Origin: Strongyloides papillosus
Lineage: Eukaryota > Nematoda > Chromadorea > Rhabditida > Strongyloididae
Direction of reading: 5' to 3'
DNA: 64,000 nt
NCBI GenBank assembly: GCA_005656395.1
Contig: SRSI01000070.1
Coordinates: forward strand, 124,001-188,000
The notes under the pieces were generated by a model, which was given only the letters and a program-made list of their open reading frames with translations, was not told the origin of the DNA and did not search any database. A program made the translations under genes and the position numbers. Shown one piece after another: positions 35,192-47,617 of the stretch; the stretch's first letter is position 1, and every line of letters starts with the position of its first letter.

Positions 35192-37796
35192 TGCTTAAAA
35201 TGACCTCGTCAAATTTCGAAAAATTTCAATGGTTAATTAATAACAAAAATAACAATTTAAATTTCTCGGATATGCAATCGTCTCAGAGTAATATAAATAA
35301 TGTTAATGAAGAAGTTTTATACATCAAAAACATTAATTACGAAAATTTAGGATCGAAAATTAATTCCTTATGTGAAAATTTCCTTAAATCAAATTGTTTA
35401 AATATTAAAACCCAAATAGCATTTGTAAAAGTTGTTGAAGAAATCATTCTTACTATATCTGAAGAAAAAAATGTTGTCAAACTACTAGACCATTTTAAAA
35501 TTAAAAAAAAGATAAAACAAGCAAATCAAATTCCTTTTTTTGAAACTAGTGCAACACCTATTTACAATAGACCGTTTTTTAAAAATAATTTTTCAAAAGT
35601 TTATACAATACCAATAAAATTGGATATGGAAGAATATTTGAATACTATAGGATTAGGCAAGTCATATTTTTTAGTAATTTATATAATTTTCTGCGAAGTA
35701 AATATTAAAATACATTTTAATTTAGATGATGATGAAATTGATCTTGAAGTAGGTATATCAATTGACGATTTTAGTACAAATCCATTAGGTGGATACAAGT
35801 AAGTAATTAAATTGTATAATTATAAGATTAAAATTTTAGTAAAACATCTAAATATACACATATTTCATATCGTTTTATAAACCTAAGAAATATAAACTTT
35901 TTTGAAGATGGTTCTCAATATAATTATCGTACGATCTTAGTAATGAAATCTTTTATCGCCAGTCAAAATAATTTTCATGATGTGATGTCAAATGTGTGTA
36001 ATCAAATGAATTGTACTATTATTAACAAAAACATTGAAAGAAAAATAAATGTTAAATTTATTATTGCCGATAACTACGCTTTCCATGATTTATTTGGAAT
36101 TGTGAAAAACTTTAGCAATAGATGTACCAAAATGAATTGTAAGGGATGTACATGTAGGTCTAGATAGTTATTTTAATTATTGTATTTTAAATAATTTTTC
36201 ATTTTGTCAAATTTATAGTTAAAGGTGTAGAATGGAAACATTGTAGAACACCTGAATTGGTATCAAAAAACTTAAGAACTCATAATGTGAATTATCTACC
36301 TTTAATGGCAAATCACGTTAATGATGGAATGCATGATCTGCTATGTGGAGGGGTATTGTATATTGGAACAATTCTAACATTGTCAAATATATTAATTTTG
36401 ATGCCTGAGACTTTTGATCATGAATCATTAGGATTAGCTATTGTCAGTGAGTTTGAAAATATGAAATTTCGTTCATTGAGGCCTGTAATAACTAAGAATA
36501 TCTTCTCAAAGTTAAAAATAAAAAAACCAAGAAAAATTAATATCATTGATAGTAGTAATTGTGAATCCTTAAAAAAAGTCGAGAAAACAATTTCATTAAC
36601 GTCAATGCAATGTCTTCATTTAAGTATTGCAACATTTATTACTTTAAAAAAATGTGATCTCTTGAGATCTAAATGTTTTAGAGGCAATAGATTAAGTAAA
36701 CTTTATAACTTACTACTTTATCTTTTAAATTTCACTTTTATTACAATGGATTATAAAGTAAAACTAGATTATGCAATAGAAAAAATGGATTATTGGTCAC
36801 GTAATATTTTTTTATTAATCAAAGATTTAATATCAGGTATTTTTAAAGTTATGGTTTTTATAAAATATTTTATAGAAGATTTTTGTACAATAAAGTGGCA
36901 TAATTTGCTACATTATGGTAATAATTCTAGAATACATAAATGTAAGTTAATAAAAAAATCCATAACACATTAAAATGAAATTTTTGGTAGGGGTATTCTT
37001 TTGTCAATTTCTAAATTTAAAGATTCTTTCCATTAATACAAATATATATGTATATATACCTGATTATGTTCATTTAACTAGCTATACACTTATATAGCCA
37101 ATTTTCTATATCAATTTTTAATAAATATTTTTATATTCAGAAAATTGTCTAAAAATCATAAATTACAGTTAAAAAATTTAGAAAGTAAAGCCTTATGATA
37201 TAAAAAATTAAATTTAAAAAAGTGCGTTTTATTTATCATACAAATATATATATTTTGCCAAATATATTTAAAAATTTTTAGTCGGTAAATAAGAAATTAA
37301 AAAAATATATTATTTCAACTTTTCAGATTTATTTTATTACTTTTCAGGTTTATCCGTTTACATGTCTTCTTATAGATTTGAAAGTATGTTAAAAAATAGC
37401 ATAATATTGTAAATACATTTTTTAGTGTTTCATCAAAAAGTAAAAAAAATAATTCTTAGTACAAAATGTCGTATTTCAATCTCAAAAACTGTTGCAAAAC
37501 GAATCGTTATTGAAAACAAATATGAAAAACAGTTTGAACCAAAGATAAAAAAAACGAAAAAAGAAGTCCATTGGAACTACGATATTTCACCAATACAAAT
37601 AGATGAAAGTTACGAGTGCGACAATACTGAAATGAATAATTCATTACTACAAATTTCAAAAAAAATAGTAAATGAAGAATTAGAAGACAAATACAATACC
37701 GAATTTAACGATTATTATTCTGATAAGGATGAAGATGATGAATTATATTCACCGGATCAAGACTCCGAGGATTATTTTAATGATAGTAATTATTAA
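35192..37796 (+). CDS. Spliced transposase-like protein (RNase H-fold/DDE-like), at least four exons
   Basis: Exons: 35192-35798 (ends CAA|GTAAGT); about 35900-36153 (ACAT|GTAGGT); 36219-36941 (after TTTATAG, ending AAAT|GTAAGT); 37426-37796 (after TTTTTTAG). Phases agree for the last two introns (65 and 484 nt); the first acceptor I could not fix. Conserved phrases in order: ISIDDFSTNPLG, FIIADNYAFHDLFG, a Cys cluster CTKMNCKGC, WKHCRTPE, NDGMHDLLCGG, and a final acidic tail (DEDDELYSPDQDSEDY). The order 'DDF..NPLG - ADN..H - Cys cluster - RT - MHDlLEG' is one I recall from uncharacterised, probably transposon-derived proteins of other animals; the two Asp-bearing strands suggest a DDE nuclease fold. 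No terminal repeats were found around it, so it may be domesticated. ATG at 35200 is a possible separate start. Confidence 0.5.
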
Positions 37797-38501
37797 AATT
37801 TAGAAATTCAATTTTTATTAAACTTCATAAAACAGTTGTTATTATTTTCACAATAAAGAATACTTATTTTTTAGAATTTCATATTCTTTTATAAACTAGT
37901 AAAATACAATTTACCTCGCAAACTGATAGCAAAAACATATTTGTATAAAATAACTTAGTTATATTTATAAAATATGATTGAATATTTAAAATAATAACAT
38001 CTACAATTTTGCATAAATAACGTAGCTATTCTGGTAAAATAGTACTGACTTTTAAATAAAAATATAATTACAATAAGATCTTTATAACAATATGCATTTG
38101 TTGAGAAATAACAATACTATTTATTCTAAATAACATGTACATTCATTATAAAATATTTTTGTTATAAGGATGCGAGAGCGATCATGATTTGATGAATTTT
38201 ATTTTTGTGTGTAAAGAATATCATTTGAAAAATGAATAGCATTTATTTCATTTATTTTCTTGGATATTCCTAAACATTAGATTATAAACAAAAAGATATG
38301 GAAGGTATATATTTGGCAAATGATTGTACTTGATCTTTTCTTAAATTGTTTATATTTTGTATTTAAAAAAATGTCGTTATCAATAAAAAAACAAAATATT
38401 TATTAAATTTTATATGTACATTACATTTTTTATTTTCGGTGTAGTATTTTTATTACAAAGATTGTGCTATATCTTTAAAAACTTATTTTTATTATATTAG
38501 A
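37797..38501. other. AT-rich sequence, possible intron
   Basis: No frame. It ends in TATTATATTAG, a plausible acceptor for the short frame at 38502, so it could be an intron of the preceding gene if a donor exists near 37786 (A|GTAATT). Confidence 0.35.
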
Positions 38502-38642
38502 CCCAGAAAAGGAACATATTGTCAGATAGCATTAGACTTAATTACAAAAGATAAAGAACTAGAAGTATCAATTATACTATATGACATTAAAGAAAATATT
38601 GTAATTCAGGTGTATAGATCATTTGGTGATGAAATTCAATAG
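38502..38642 (+). CDS. Possible terminal exon (46 codons)
   Basis: After the TTATATTAG acceptor a frame reads PRKGTYCQIALDLITKDKEL and ends ...SFGDEIQ then TAG. Composition is protein-like and AATAAATT follows at about 38733. I could not match phases with an upstream donor. It may belong to the preceding gene or be a relic. Confidence 0.3.
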   Translation, partial: PRKGTYCQIALDLITKDKELEVSIILYDIKENIVIQVYRSFGDEIQ

Positions 38643-38849
38643 ATACGGTTTTTGAATTTTGCATATTATCTATTATCTAAAAGTTATGATAGAAGGTATA
38701 TTAGAATTTTAATAATACATAACAATAAATTATAAATTATTGTTACTAATATGCAATGTAATTTAACTGTTTTATTAACTTATCTTTCTAAAGCTGAACA
38801 TACAGATAAAGTTATACAATGTCGGTAAGTTAAAAACAAAATTTTATTT

Positions 38850-39300
38850 TAAAAGAATCTCTAAGAAATTAGGCTTCCCCAAGATTTCAGACATTAATCT
38901 TTCAACCAATTTATTTATTTATAACCTTATATCAATAGGAAAATTTAATTTAGTATTTAAATTTCTTATGAGGTCCAGAGTTACCTCTCTCATTTTTGCC
39001 GCTCTAGAGAATTGACCATGAATCCTATTCCTCCTATTCGATTCTCAGCTTTACTCATGTATCGATGGTATAAATCATCAAATATAAAAGTTTCTTCTAT
39101 ATTACACTTTTTTTTTACATTTGTCCAAAATCATCAAATTTATATCTTTGTTATTTCGTCTCTTAGTGTTTCTAGATCCTAATTAAGCCTCATAGTTCGA
39201 CCATTTTTGAAGTTAAAATTAACTCTGACTTTGCTAATAGGTTCTCCGGCTAGCATCCTCAGATAGAACCGGAAACTCACAGTATAGTGTCAATAATTAA
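38850..39300 (-). pseudogene. Decayed coding sequence of unknown family
   Basis: On the minus strand from about 39290: YTVSFRFYLRMLAGEPISKV, NFKNGRTMRLN, stop, DLETLRDEITKI, stops, then FIFDDLYHRYMSKAENRIGG and MREVTLDLIRNLNTKLNFP. GC is locally higher and codons look normal, but there are several stops and shifts. I do not recognise it. Confidence 0.35.
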
Positions 39301-40043
39301 TGAAATTTTAAAGAAATATTTAAAAATAATGACAAAATATTGTTAAAGCGGCTATCGCTGTATAGACAATTGTAAGAGTGCCTCTTTCAACCAATTACTG
39401 AATCATTTAATTATATCGACTTTGAAAATAGTTTACTAATTATCTATTTATCCTCAAAATCATAAGATGATTCTTCTTAATAAGTTTGATCATCATTGTC
39501 ACATGTAGTATTTTGACATTCAAAACTTTGTTTTACTTTAATCAATAAATTTAGTAGATAGAAGATATTTATTTAATCTATTAAAAAACATTCTAGCTAT
39601 GTAGTCAATATCATTAATGATATCTAAAATTAAGTCCCATTTTTTGAGTCAGTCGAACATTTTTTAAAAATTTTGTACAAATAAAAATTTCAGCTATCAT
39701 TTTTATTTTATTAACAAAAAGAGCAACTAAAATAATGTATGTTAAAAATCTATTTGGCCTAAAACTTTGATATAAAACAACAGCTGTGAGTGAATGTTGA
39801 GGAAATTGATTTTTAAAAATCTCTAGCAATTAATTTTTTTTTAAGTAAGTATTGTTTCTAGAGGTAATTTTTTTTGAAAAAACGAATGAGCATAGTAAAA
39901 ACATGCGCTTTTTCGATTTTTGTACTCAAAAATTTAAAAAAACTAAAAAAAAATTCTAGAAAACAATAAAGACGTAAATTAATAAAGCTGAAAGTATGCT
40001 AATTCATTTTTTCATAAAAAATTACTCCTAGAAACAATAATTA
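39301..40043. other. AT-rich sequence left of the Helitron
   Basis: No convincing frame. It ends ...AATTA immediately before the TC terminus at 40044. Confidence 0.45.
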
Positions 40044-40798
40044 TCTATAACAAAAAGAAATAAGAAAAAAAATTTGTCTCTCTCATAACTCTCTCCAAAT
40101 TTAACCGATTTTTATGGGTAAATAGTCAAAAAATGTGTTTCTTTCTAACTTAGTGAGAAAGATAGGTCTAGAAAGTTTCTGGGTTATAATTGGTCATGTT
40201 ATTTTTAAAAAACACCGTTTTTTAGCTTTTTTTTGGCATAGTTTTTGTACAGGGGATAACGTTAATTCAAAATATATAAGATAAAATGGTTTATATATCA
40301 TTTTAAAGGCCGAATTCCAGAATAATGCGGAAACACAATACTATGGAATTGTATTAAAAATTGGCCGAGTTATGGTTCAAAGAGTGGTGACCATTTTGAG
40401 AAAATAATTTAAAAATTAAATAAGTACAGCTTAGACATAACGTAATGAAAACAAATAAAATATAAACTATTATGTAGATCTACGTCTAACCTAAAAAATA
40501 AGAGTCTAACGAAGTTTATAACTTAACAATGAAAGAATTTATGCTAATTCGAATGCAAATGTTTTCGCTTTTTTTTTCACAAAAATCAATTTTGTCTTCA
40601 GCATAACTTTCTTCAAACTTAGTCAATTTTTATAGTTAAGTAGTGATTAGATGTGTTTTGTTCTAACTTAGTGCGGAAAATAAGTCTTAAAACTTTTAGT
40701 CCTTAAATGGCCATGTTATGTTTAAAAAAATACCATATTTTTGGACAATTTTTTGCGTAGTTTAGTTCCAGAAATAACTTTTATTAAAACCAGCCTTA

Positions 40799-40817
40799 GA
40801 CCTGCCTTCGGCAGGTC
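40799..40817 (-). repeat. Helitron 3' subterminal hairpin (inner copy)
   Basis: Eight perfect pairs, GACCTGCC/GGCAGGTC, with a 3-nt loop, five bases before CTGG. GC-rich in an AT-rich context. Confidence 0.9.
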
Positions 40818-41089
40818 ACGTCTGGTCCGCAGAGTATGTTACTTTTATATGAGAATTTTATAAATGTTATTAATCGAAATATTTGTATATAAAATTTGTT
40901 ATTCAAAGAAATAATAAACACAATTAAAAAAACAATCATTTATTTAAAAATGTTGAAAAAAATACAATTAAAAAAAGTCATTTTGTTAAAAATGTTAAAA
41001 AATTATTCTTGATCCATTGTTTTGATCCTCCATCTGCTTTTATTGCTGCCATTTATTTGTTCTTCATATTTTCATTATCTAATCAGAAT

Positions 41090-44000
41090 CTATGCATTAA
41101 ATATCTCTGTATATACAATATTTTTAGCTTTATTGGATTCTGTTTTTACAAATAGACAATCAGGACTTTTTACACGTGAAAAAGCAACATATATTGTCCA
41201 TGTGAAAATACTGGTGTTGTTAAATCTACATCAACTTTACTTAATGTTTGCCCTTGACTTTTATTGATAGTCATAGCAAAAGCAAGTCTTACAGGAAACT
41301 GTTTCCTTGCCAATGTAAAAGGATATTCTCCTTCAGAACTATATAAAACTATTCTAAGTATAAGAACAGTTTTATCTTTATTTAATCCTGACAAATGAAT
41401 ACATGTCAAGATTCTTTTATTAATTTTTATAATTCTCAATCTTGTGCCGTTACAAAGTCCCTCTTTAATGTTCAAATTACGAAGAACAATTATTAAGGCA
41501 TTAATCTTGAGATTCAACAGATGTGGTGGTAAACCGCTAGGTGTTAACTGATTTAAGTTCTCAATAGGCATGTTGTAGTAATTTTCATTTGTATCCGAAT
41601 CTTTTCTAATCGAATCGGCTGAAAATATTTTTTCTACATCGCCTGGTAGAGTATTTAATACTTCATTATTGATAGTCTCTACAATGGCATTTGTTGGAGC
41701 AAGAATTGCATAGTTAGATTTTTCTAATATGCTTTCATTTTTAGCTCCAAAGATATTGTCCACTAAATTTCCAGTTGATTGGATATTTAGTGGTATATCT
41801 ACTTCGCCATCTTCATTTTTTTGAAGAGCATCATCACCAATGTCTAAAATCCACTTGGCAAAATCTAGCTCGTCCTCTTTAACCCTCATGTTTCTGGTAA
41901 GTTTCACTGTCTCGAAGTGAACGTTCCAAAGAGGGCTATACTTAATTGAGAACAAAACATTTTGAGGCCTTGTAGAATTTAGTAAGATAGGCAATGTTTG
42001 CCTAAAATCACCACCACATATGATGACTTTTCCACCGAATGGAAGATCATTCTTGCAAACTTTTTTTAGTTTCTGATCAAGATAATCAATTACATACTTG
42101 CTAAGCATAGGTTCTTCATCAATTATTATTAGTGAAGCTTTCTCAAGCATAGTAGTACGTAATTTATTTAGCTTGGATAGCCTAAAATTACTGTCGTATA
42201 AGGTAATTGGCACCGAAAACATAGAATGAACTGTTTGTCCATTTCTAAGAAGAGTAGCCGCAATACCTGTTGAAGCACAATTAAGTACTATCTTATCTTC
42301 AGCTCTAAGCAAGTAATATAACGTTGTGTAGACGAATGTCTTACCTGTTTCTGCAGGTCCTTCTAAAAAGAAGCAACGTTTATCTGGTAAATTATTAACA
42401 ATGATATTTAATATCCTATAAATAAAGTTTCTCTGTTCTTCGTTAGCTGATTTTAAATTTTCTTCACCTAACCTTTTTAGAACATCTTTATCCTCAACGT
42501 AATCAATTTCTATAATATCAAAATTGACTTCAGGTAAATCAGTATAGCCATTAAAGTTATTAGATTATAAAACATTTCTAATATCAAAAATAGCTTGAGC
42601 TTCAGCTCTTTCTTCATTACCATTATATTTCATTAAATAATCTTCGATTAAGTAATTTTTAAACCTAATGAAGGTATCATAATGCCTTGTAAAAGATGGC
42701 CAATAGCAAATCATGAGACCGAAGTAATTACGAAGCATGTTAGGCATCGCGCTTTCACATGCTTCTTCAAACAATTCATTGTAGTTGTCTTCAGTATCAA
42801 GTAAGCCTCTTGCTATGGCAGCATCTCTAAATGAGGGCCATTGGAAACCATTAACAATTTTCAAATCACCTTCACATGTTGCTCCAGGTACATGAAGTAA
42901 AAGTTGGCGAAGTGAAAACAGTTCGACATTCATAGGTGATACAGTAAATATCCTTCCTATTGTACGCCTTTGGCGATGTCTCAATTTCCATTCTCTGGTT
43001 TTTAAGTCAAACCAATAATACTCCGGTATCTCATTATAGAGATACTTTCTAGCATTAATATCGTTTTTATTAAGATTATAAAATGCTAATAATGTGGACT
43101 TATAACCTTTATCTGCTTTGAAACAATTATTGTTGCCATTATTCATTTCATCGGCAACTGTACCGGATGGCCGGCCAATTTCTCCCATTTTGATGACATA
43201 AAATCTGTACACATTATTCCATAATTATAAAAGACAATATTTTTATACTGTTAATTATAGTAATTAAAGGGCAATTGATAATTTAATTATAAATAATAAA
43301 TTAACAAAATGAATATATTGGTAAATAGATAAACTTTTCATTTTATTAAAAGATAAATTTCTTTTAAAATTATTAATATTTCCGAACAGAAAATAGGCAA
43401 GCAAATTGTCATCAAAATGGGAGAAATTCGCCGGCCACCCGGTACAACACTCATTTATTAAGTGAACTGCTAATCTTACAACAGTCCAATCTTTATAAAG
43501 TATTGGATACTCCATGATTCTCCAAACTGCTTCTGATGGTCCTACATATCTACCATCAATATGAAGTTTAACCTCATCTTTCGATTCAACGGTTTCAACT
43601 ACATCTGCAGCAATCATATCACCATTAGATTTATGTGTGTACTTAAATAAATACTTAGGACTTAAAACACTTTCACATATTTTTACATTAATATGTGAAT
43701 TATAATTCAAGCTTAAATAAGGATTATATGTTACACAAAAATCATTGTTTACTTTGTTACCAAATCTATCTGTAATATCTAATAAAGGATTAAAAGATCT
43801 TTTAATGTTAACTTTACCTTTAGAAGTAATAGAAGTTACTTTATGGTACTGTTCTGGGAATTTTTTAGTGCAAATGTTTTTTGCTTCATCCCAACAGGGT
43901 ACTTTTGTTTTCGAAATATCACATCTCGAATGTACCATTGTTTTTGTAACAATTTCAAAAAGACGTTGATTTTTTTCTTTATCAGGGAATTCTGCTTTGA

Positions 44001-45654
44001 CACATTCATCTACCTGATCAGATGTTAATCTGAAGTTTTCTTTTGAAACTTTTACCAATATGTGAATATGTGGTAAAGATCTTTTTTGAAACTCAATAGT
44101 TGACTGTAGATAAACTACATTGCCCATTATTTTATTTTCTTTCAAGTCATGTATTAAAGCATCGGATTTATGCTTAAACACTCTTGCAATTAAGTCATGG
44201 CGATCATTTGGTAGTTGCCCTGGATAAAGATTTTCTGTAATCTCTCTCCAATTTGGGTTTGTAGTCATTGTAATAAAGAAATCTGGTTTCCCAAATTTCC
44301 TAACAATGGCTATACCATCTTGATAGCCTAAATGCATGAATCTTCTTGAACCAATGTAACTGCTAAAAAGTTTAATTCTCTCACTTTTTTTTGCAGCTTA
44401 TTCATTATATTCATCACCGATAAGATAATCTTCAAGAAGATCTTCTATGTGTTTATTGTTTTTTTGCTTAAGCTCTTTATTAAGCTTAATAACATAATTT
44501 AGACGATCCCTTTCTATTGCTGTGTAAGCATCAACAAAAAATAGTTGAAATAATAATCCTCCATGGTGTAAAGGATTAAATGATGGTCTCACAGCAATAA
44601 GATTTTAGTAATAAACCAATTTCGTTAGAGATCTTTGCTCATTATTTTTTTCATATGTTTTTTTCTCTTCCCATCCAAAAGCTCCTGTTGGAAAGAACAA
44701 TGGATATGTTGCAGGATCTTTTAAAGCACTGTAATGACTCAAAGTTTCCAATTTTCCTGTTTTATTACACAACAAAACATTATAATCAGGAACTTCACCA
44801 TTTTCACTTTGAAATATAGCTGCTATTTCTGTGACCTCTGGCAAATTACGAACTCTATCGTTCTTATTTGCTGGAGGCCTCAAAACCAATTTATACATTG
44901 GCACAGCTTTATTCTCATTTTTATGTTCTAGTTCTTGCTTACGAATATAATCACCAAAATGTTTATATGATAATGCTAACATATTTATTTTGGAAATTAT
45001 ATGAGTAAGATTACTAATAACTGATATTTCATTAAATGCGTTAACATTTTTATTTCTAATATCTTCAGCAACATCAGGTCCATAAAAATACAATTGCCCA
45101 TAGGACGAATTATCTTTATTTTCAGGTACAGCTGTGTTTATTACACGTTTAGCTTCACCGTGCAACACAAATGTTGGAGGACCTGATGTTTTAAAATCTC
45201 TTTGTTGACCGGTATAACTCGCAAAGGCAAATTTGTTATTAATTCGCCTACAATGCTTTTTAAAGTATATACTTTTCTCATCTTCACCTATAAACAAATC
45301 TTTTATAAATTTAGGAAAATTATTAAATAATCTTTCATATTCTTTAACTCTACCAAATTCACAGCATTGTTTATATTTGCTTTCTTTTTCATAGAACATC
45401 GCTTGGCAATGTTCACAGCCAGTATAAAGGGAACCCAAATAATGTTCATCTGGGATAATTTTCTCATCTCTAGCCGGAAAAAGTTTTTGTTTTTTCAAAC
45501 TCTTTTTACTTTTTTCCTTTTTTTTAGTAGAATCATTGGCTACTTGAATTGAATCAAGAGCTTTTACGATAGAATCGACCTGAGAATTTTTATTTAATGA
45601 TACATCAGCACATTTTATAATGTTACTTGATAATCTTTTAATTCTTTTTGTCAA
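41090..45654 (-). pseudogene. Helitron Rep/helicase (RepHel), nearly complete but broken
   Basis: One frame runs from ATG 45654 down. The N-terminal part has CEHCQAMFYEKES, typical of Helitron-like proteins. Then LHHGGLLFQLFFVDAYTAIE, and the Rep region: FFITMTTNPNW, SLPHIHILVKV (HxH metal site) and CDISKTKVPCW. The superfamily 1 PIF1-type helicase follows: [13 protein letters not shown] (Walker A, Pro-Ala for Gly-Gly), [12 protein letters not shown] (Walker B), [20 protein letters not shown] and INKSQGQTL. Function: rolling-circle nicking and unwinding for transposition. Breaks: TAG at 44605-44607, TAA at 44398-44400, the insertion 43163-43442, TAA at 42565-42567 and a one-base shift near 41197, after which the motif YVAFSRV continues in another frame to the stop at 41090. 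So few lesions mean recent death. The expected second Rep motif with tyrosines falls in the KYLFKYTHKSNGD area. Confidence 0.9.
43163..43442. mobile_element. 280-bp TA-flanked miniature element inside the Helitron gene
   Basis: CCGGATGGCCGGCCAATTTC at 43163 is mirrored at 43423-43442; about 37 bp match with few changes. TA lies on both sides (43161-43162 and 43443-43444). Removing 282 bp restores the reading ...LINECC-TVADEMNN in frame. The element's own stops interrupt the gene. Confidence 0.85.
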
Positions 45655-45689
45655 TTTTTTTTACCAATTGTTTTTCGAGTTTTATCTAA

Positions 45690-47504
45690 TTAGACAAAAT
45701 TTACTAATACATCTTTAATTACCGAAATTTTATCATTACCATCGTTTAATTTATCGCATTCTGCGATATTTTTTAAGCTTTGTGGTAATTTTATCTTAGA
45801 TCTTACTAATTGCATTCGTAGCTTATCAGCCTCTGGTTTGCTTTTGCAAGCTCTAATTTTCTCTTTAGTATTTTTTACTCGTTTTAATGTAGATTCTATA
45901 TCTACATTAAGCTCTACTGAATCTTTTGATATATTTTTTTCACATATATCAACTTCCATTAGCTCCTCATTACTTATCGTAACATTATTATTTAGATCAC
46001 AATTAAATACTTTATTTATTTTCAAATTGTCATTAGATTCTGGTTTAACAGTATCTTTTGATAATTTATTTTGTAATCTATTTAAATGCTTTTGTAATTT
46101 CTTTTTTTCATTGACTCTTTTGCAATTTTTTATTTTACTTTCAACTTCAAGTATTTCTTTCAATGTAGAATCAATATCTACATCAAAATTCATTGCATTA
46201 TGCGATATATTTTTATCACAAATGACAATTTCCATTAGTTCGTCATTTTTAAAATCGAAACCTTTATTGAAATTACTATCAAATTCCTCATTTATTTTTA
46301 ATTATTCAATACAATCTTTTTTAACAGTATCTTTAGATTTTCTTTCTAATCTATTTAACTGTACTTGTATTTTCTTTTTTTCACTTAATTTTTTACATTT
46401 ATCATATCTAATTTTTAGTAAAGATATTTCTTCATTTAAATTAGAATCGATTTTTTTATTATCTTTACTTTTAGATAAATTTAAAGGTTTTCTTTTGACT
46501 ATTTTTGATAGTCTACCCTTTACATTTTTTTTAGTTGCCGAAATATCAGAATTAACATCTGATATATTTTCAACACTAATATTTACACCATCAAGTTGAA
46601 ATTGTGAATTATTACAAACTTGATTAGCTTGTAAATGTTTTATCAAATCAACTAATGTGTTAAGCATTAACATACATGAAACACCATTTGAACAGTATCT
46701 TCCATTTTAATCCATAGAATGTGGATCAAATATGAAGAATGCTCCATCATGGTGTATTATTGAAGAAGCTCTTTCATTCGCAATCAAGATTAGAAACATG
46801 TGCTCGTTTACTATTCTATTGAATGCTTCTGAAAGAGAAACGAAACCAAAAGCGATTTCGTCTCTTTTAACCTTCTTCCCTCTTCCTGCAAATGACTAGC
46901 ACGAAGCTGTGCTAAATATTACTTTACGATTAAACAAAATTGTTTCTCGTATAATGTTGGTTACTAATAAATAACCTCTAGGATCCGTTCTATCATTTGT
47001 ACTGCGCAAATGATTAATACATCTTTCGTACAAAATATTTCCTTGATTTAGAACATTATTTATATCAAATTTTTCCCAATTTAATGGTGTTTTGATACAT
47101 GCCATAATCAATGCTGCAGATGACATTGCAACACATTGATTATTCTGTCCTAAAGCTGCTTGGCACATATCGGCCCGCAAAATTTTACAAAAAGTTGCAC
47201 TATTGGAATTTATTGGCACGTAATTATTTTTAATTACCATGCCTCCAGCACAACTTTTTTTACTTTTTATAGCTTTAACCAAATCATCGGCTTGACTATT
47301 GTTTCTAATGGTTATCGAATAAATGATTCCATTAGTATTAAGAATGTATGACACAATAATGTCTTCATCCAAAATAATGAGTTGCTTCGAATTAATGAAA
47401 TCATGTACAAAATTATGATTTACTGAATCAGTAAAATCACAAATTGTAGTTTTTGGAATGTCAATTTTATTGACTTTTTTCAATAAATTGTTGACAAATT
47501 CCAC
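45690..47504 (-). pseudogene. Helitron-borne cysteine peptidase-like protein (tegument-protease type), with coiled-coil repeats
   Basis: One frame spans 47504 to 45690 with three stops (TAG 46896-46898, TAA about 46707, TAA 46301-46303). The first third reads RADMCQAALGQNNQCVAMSS (candidate Cys nucleophile in QCVAMSS), then INHLRSTNDRTDPRGYL, and, past the first stop, GAFFIFDPHSMD followed by NGRYCSNGVS. The order 'G..QC..mS.a - ...-fDpHs.d..G...dG.s' is that of the herpesvirus tegument-type (C76-like) peptidases and of related domains I recall next to Helitron helicases of other animals; D and H of FDPH would complete the triad. The remaining two thirds carry three diverged repeats of about 35-40 residues (for example KIKNCKRVNEKKKLQKHLNR, KIRACKSKPEADKLRMQLVR), probably coiled coil. 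A TTAATTTCAG acceptor precedes the start. Likely role: processing or deubiquitination, unproven. Confidence 0.6.
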
Positions 47505-47617
47505 TTCTCTCGTTTTTTTCTATCTGAAATTAAAAAAATTAGTACAATATAATAACAACGTAAAACATTTATTTATAAGAACGATAATAATAAAAATGGT
47601 ACTTTTTAGTTTCGATA

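Noticed and set aside
28654..38642. A Maverick/Polinton-type or viral island
   Set aside because: No polymerase B, packaging ATPase, capsid or integrase recognised; kinase and ubiquitin protease alone do not support it.
39030..39060. TTCGATTCTC as a tRNA T-arm
   Set aside because: No acceptor stem, D-arm or anticodon arm could be placed around it; no tRNA found in the window.
45838..46599. 253-codon plus-strand frame inside the Helitron accessory region
   Set aside because: It is the antisense of the Lys/Glu-rich coiled-coil repeats: Phe/Leu/Ser-rich with no motif, while the minus strand carries the conserved sequence.
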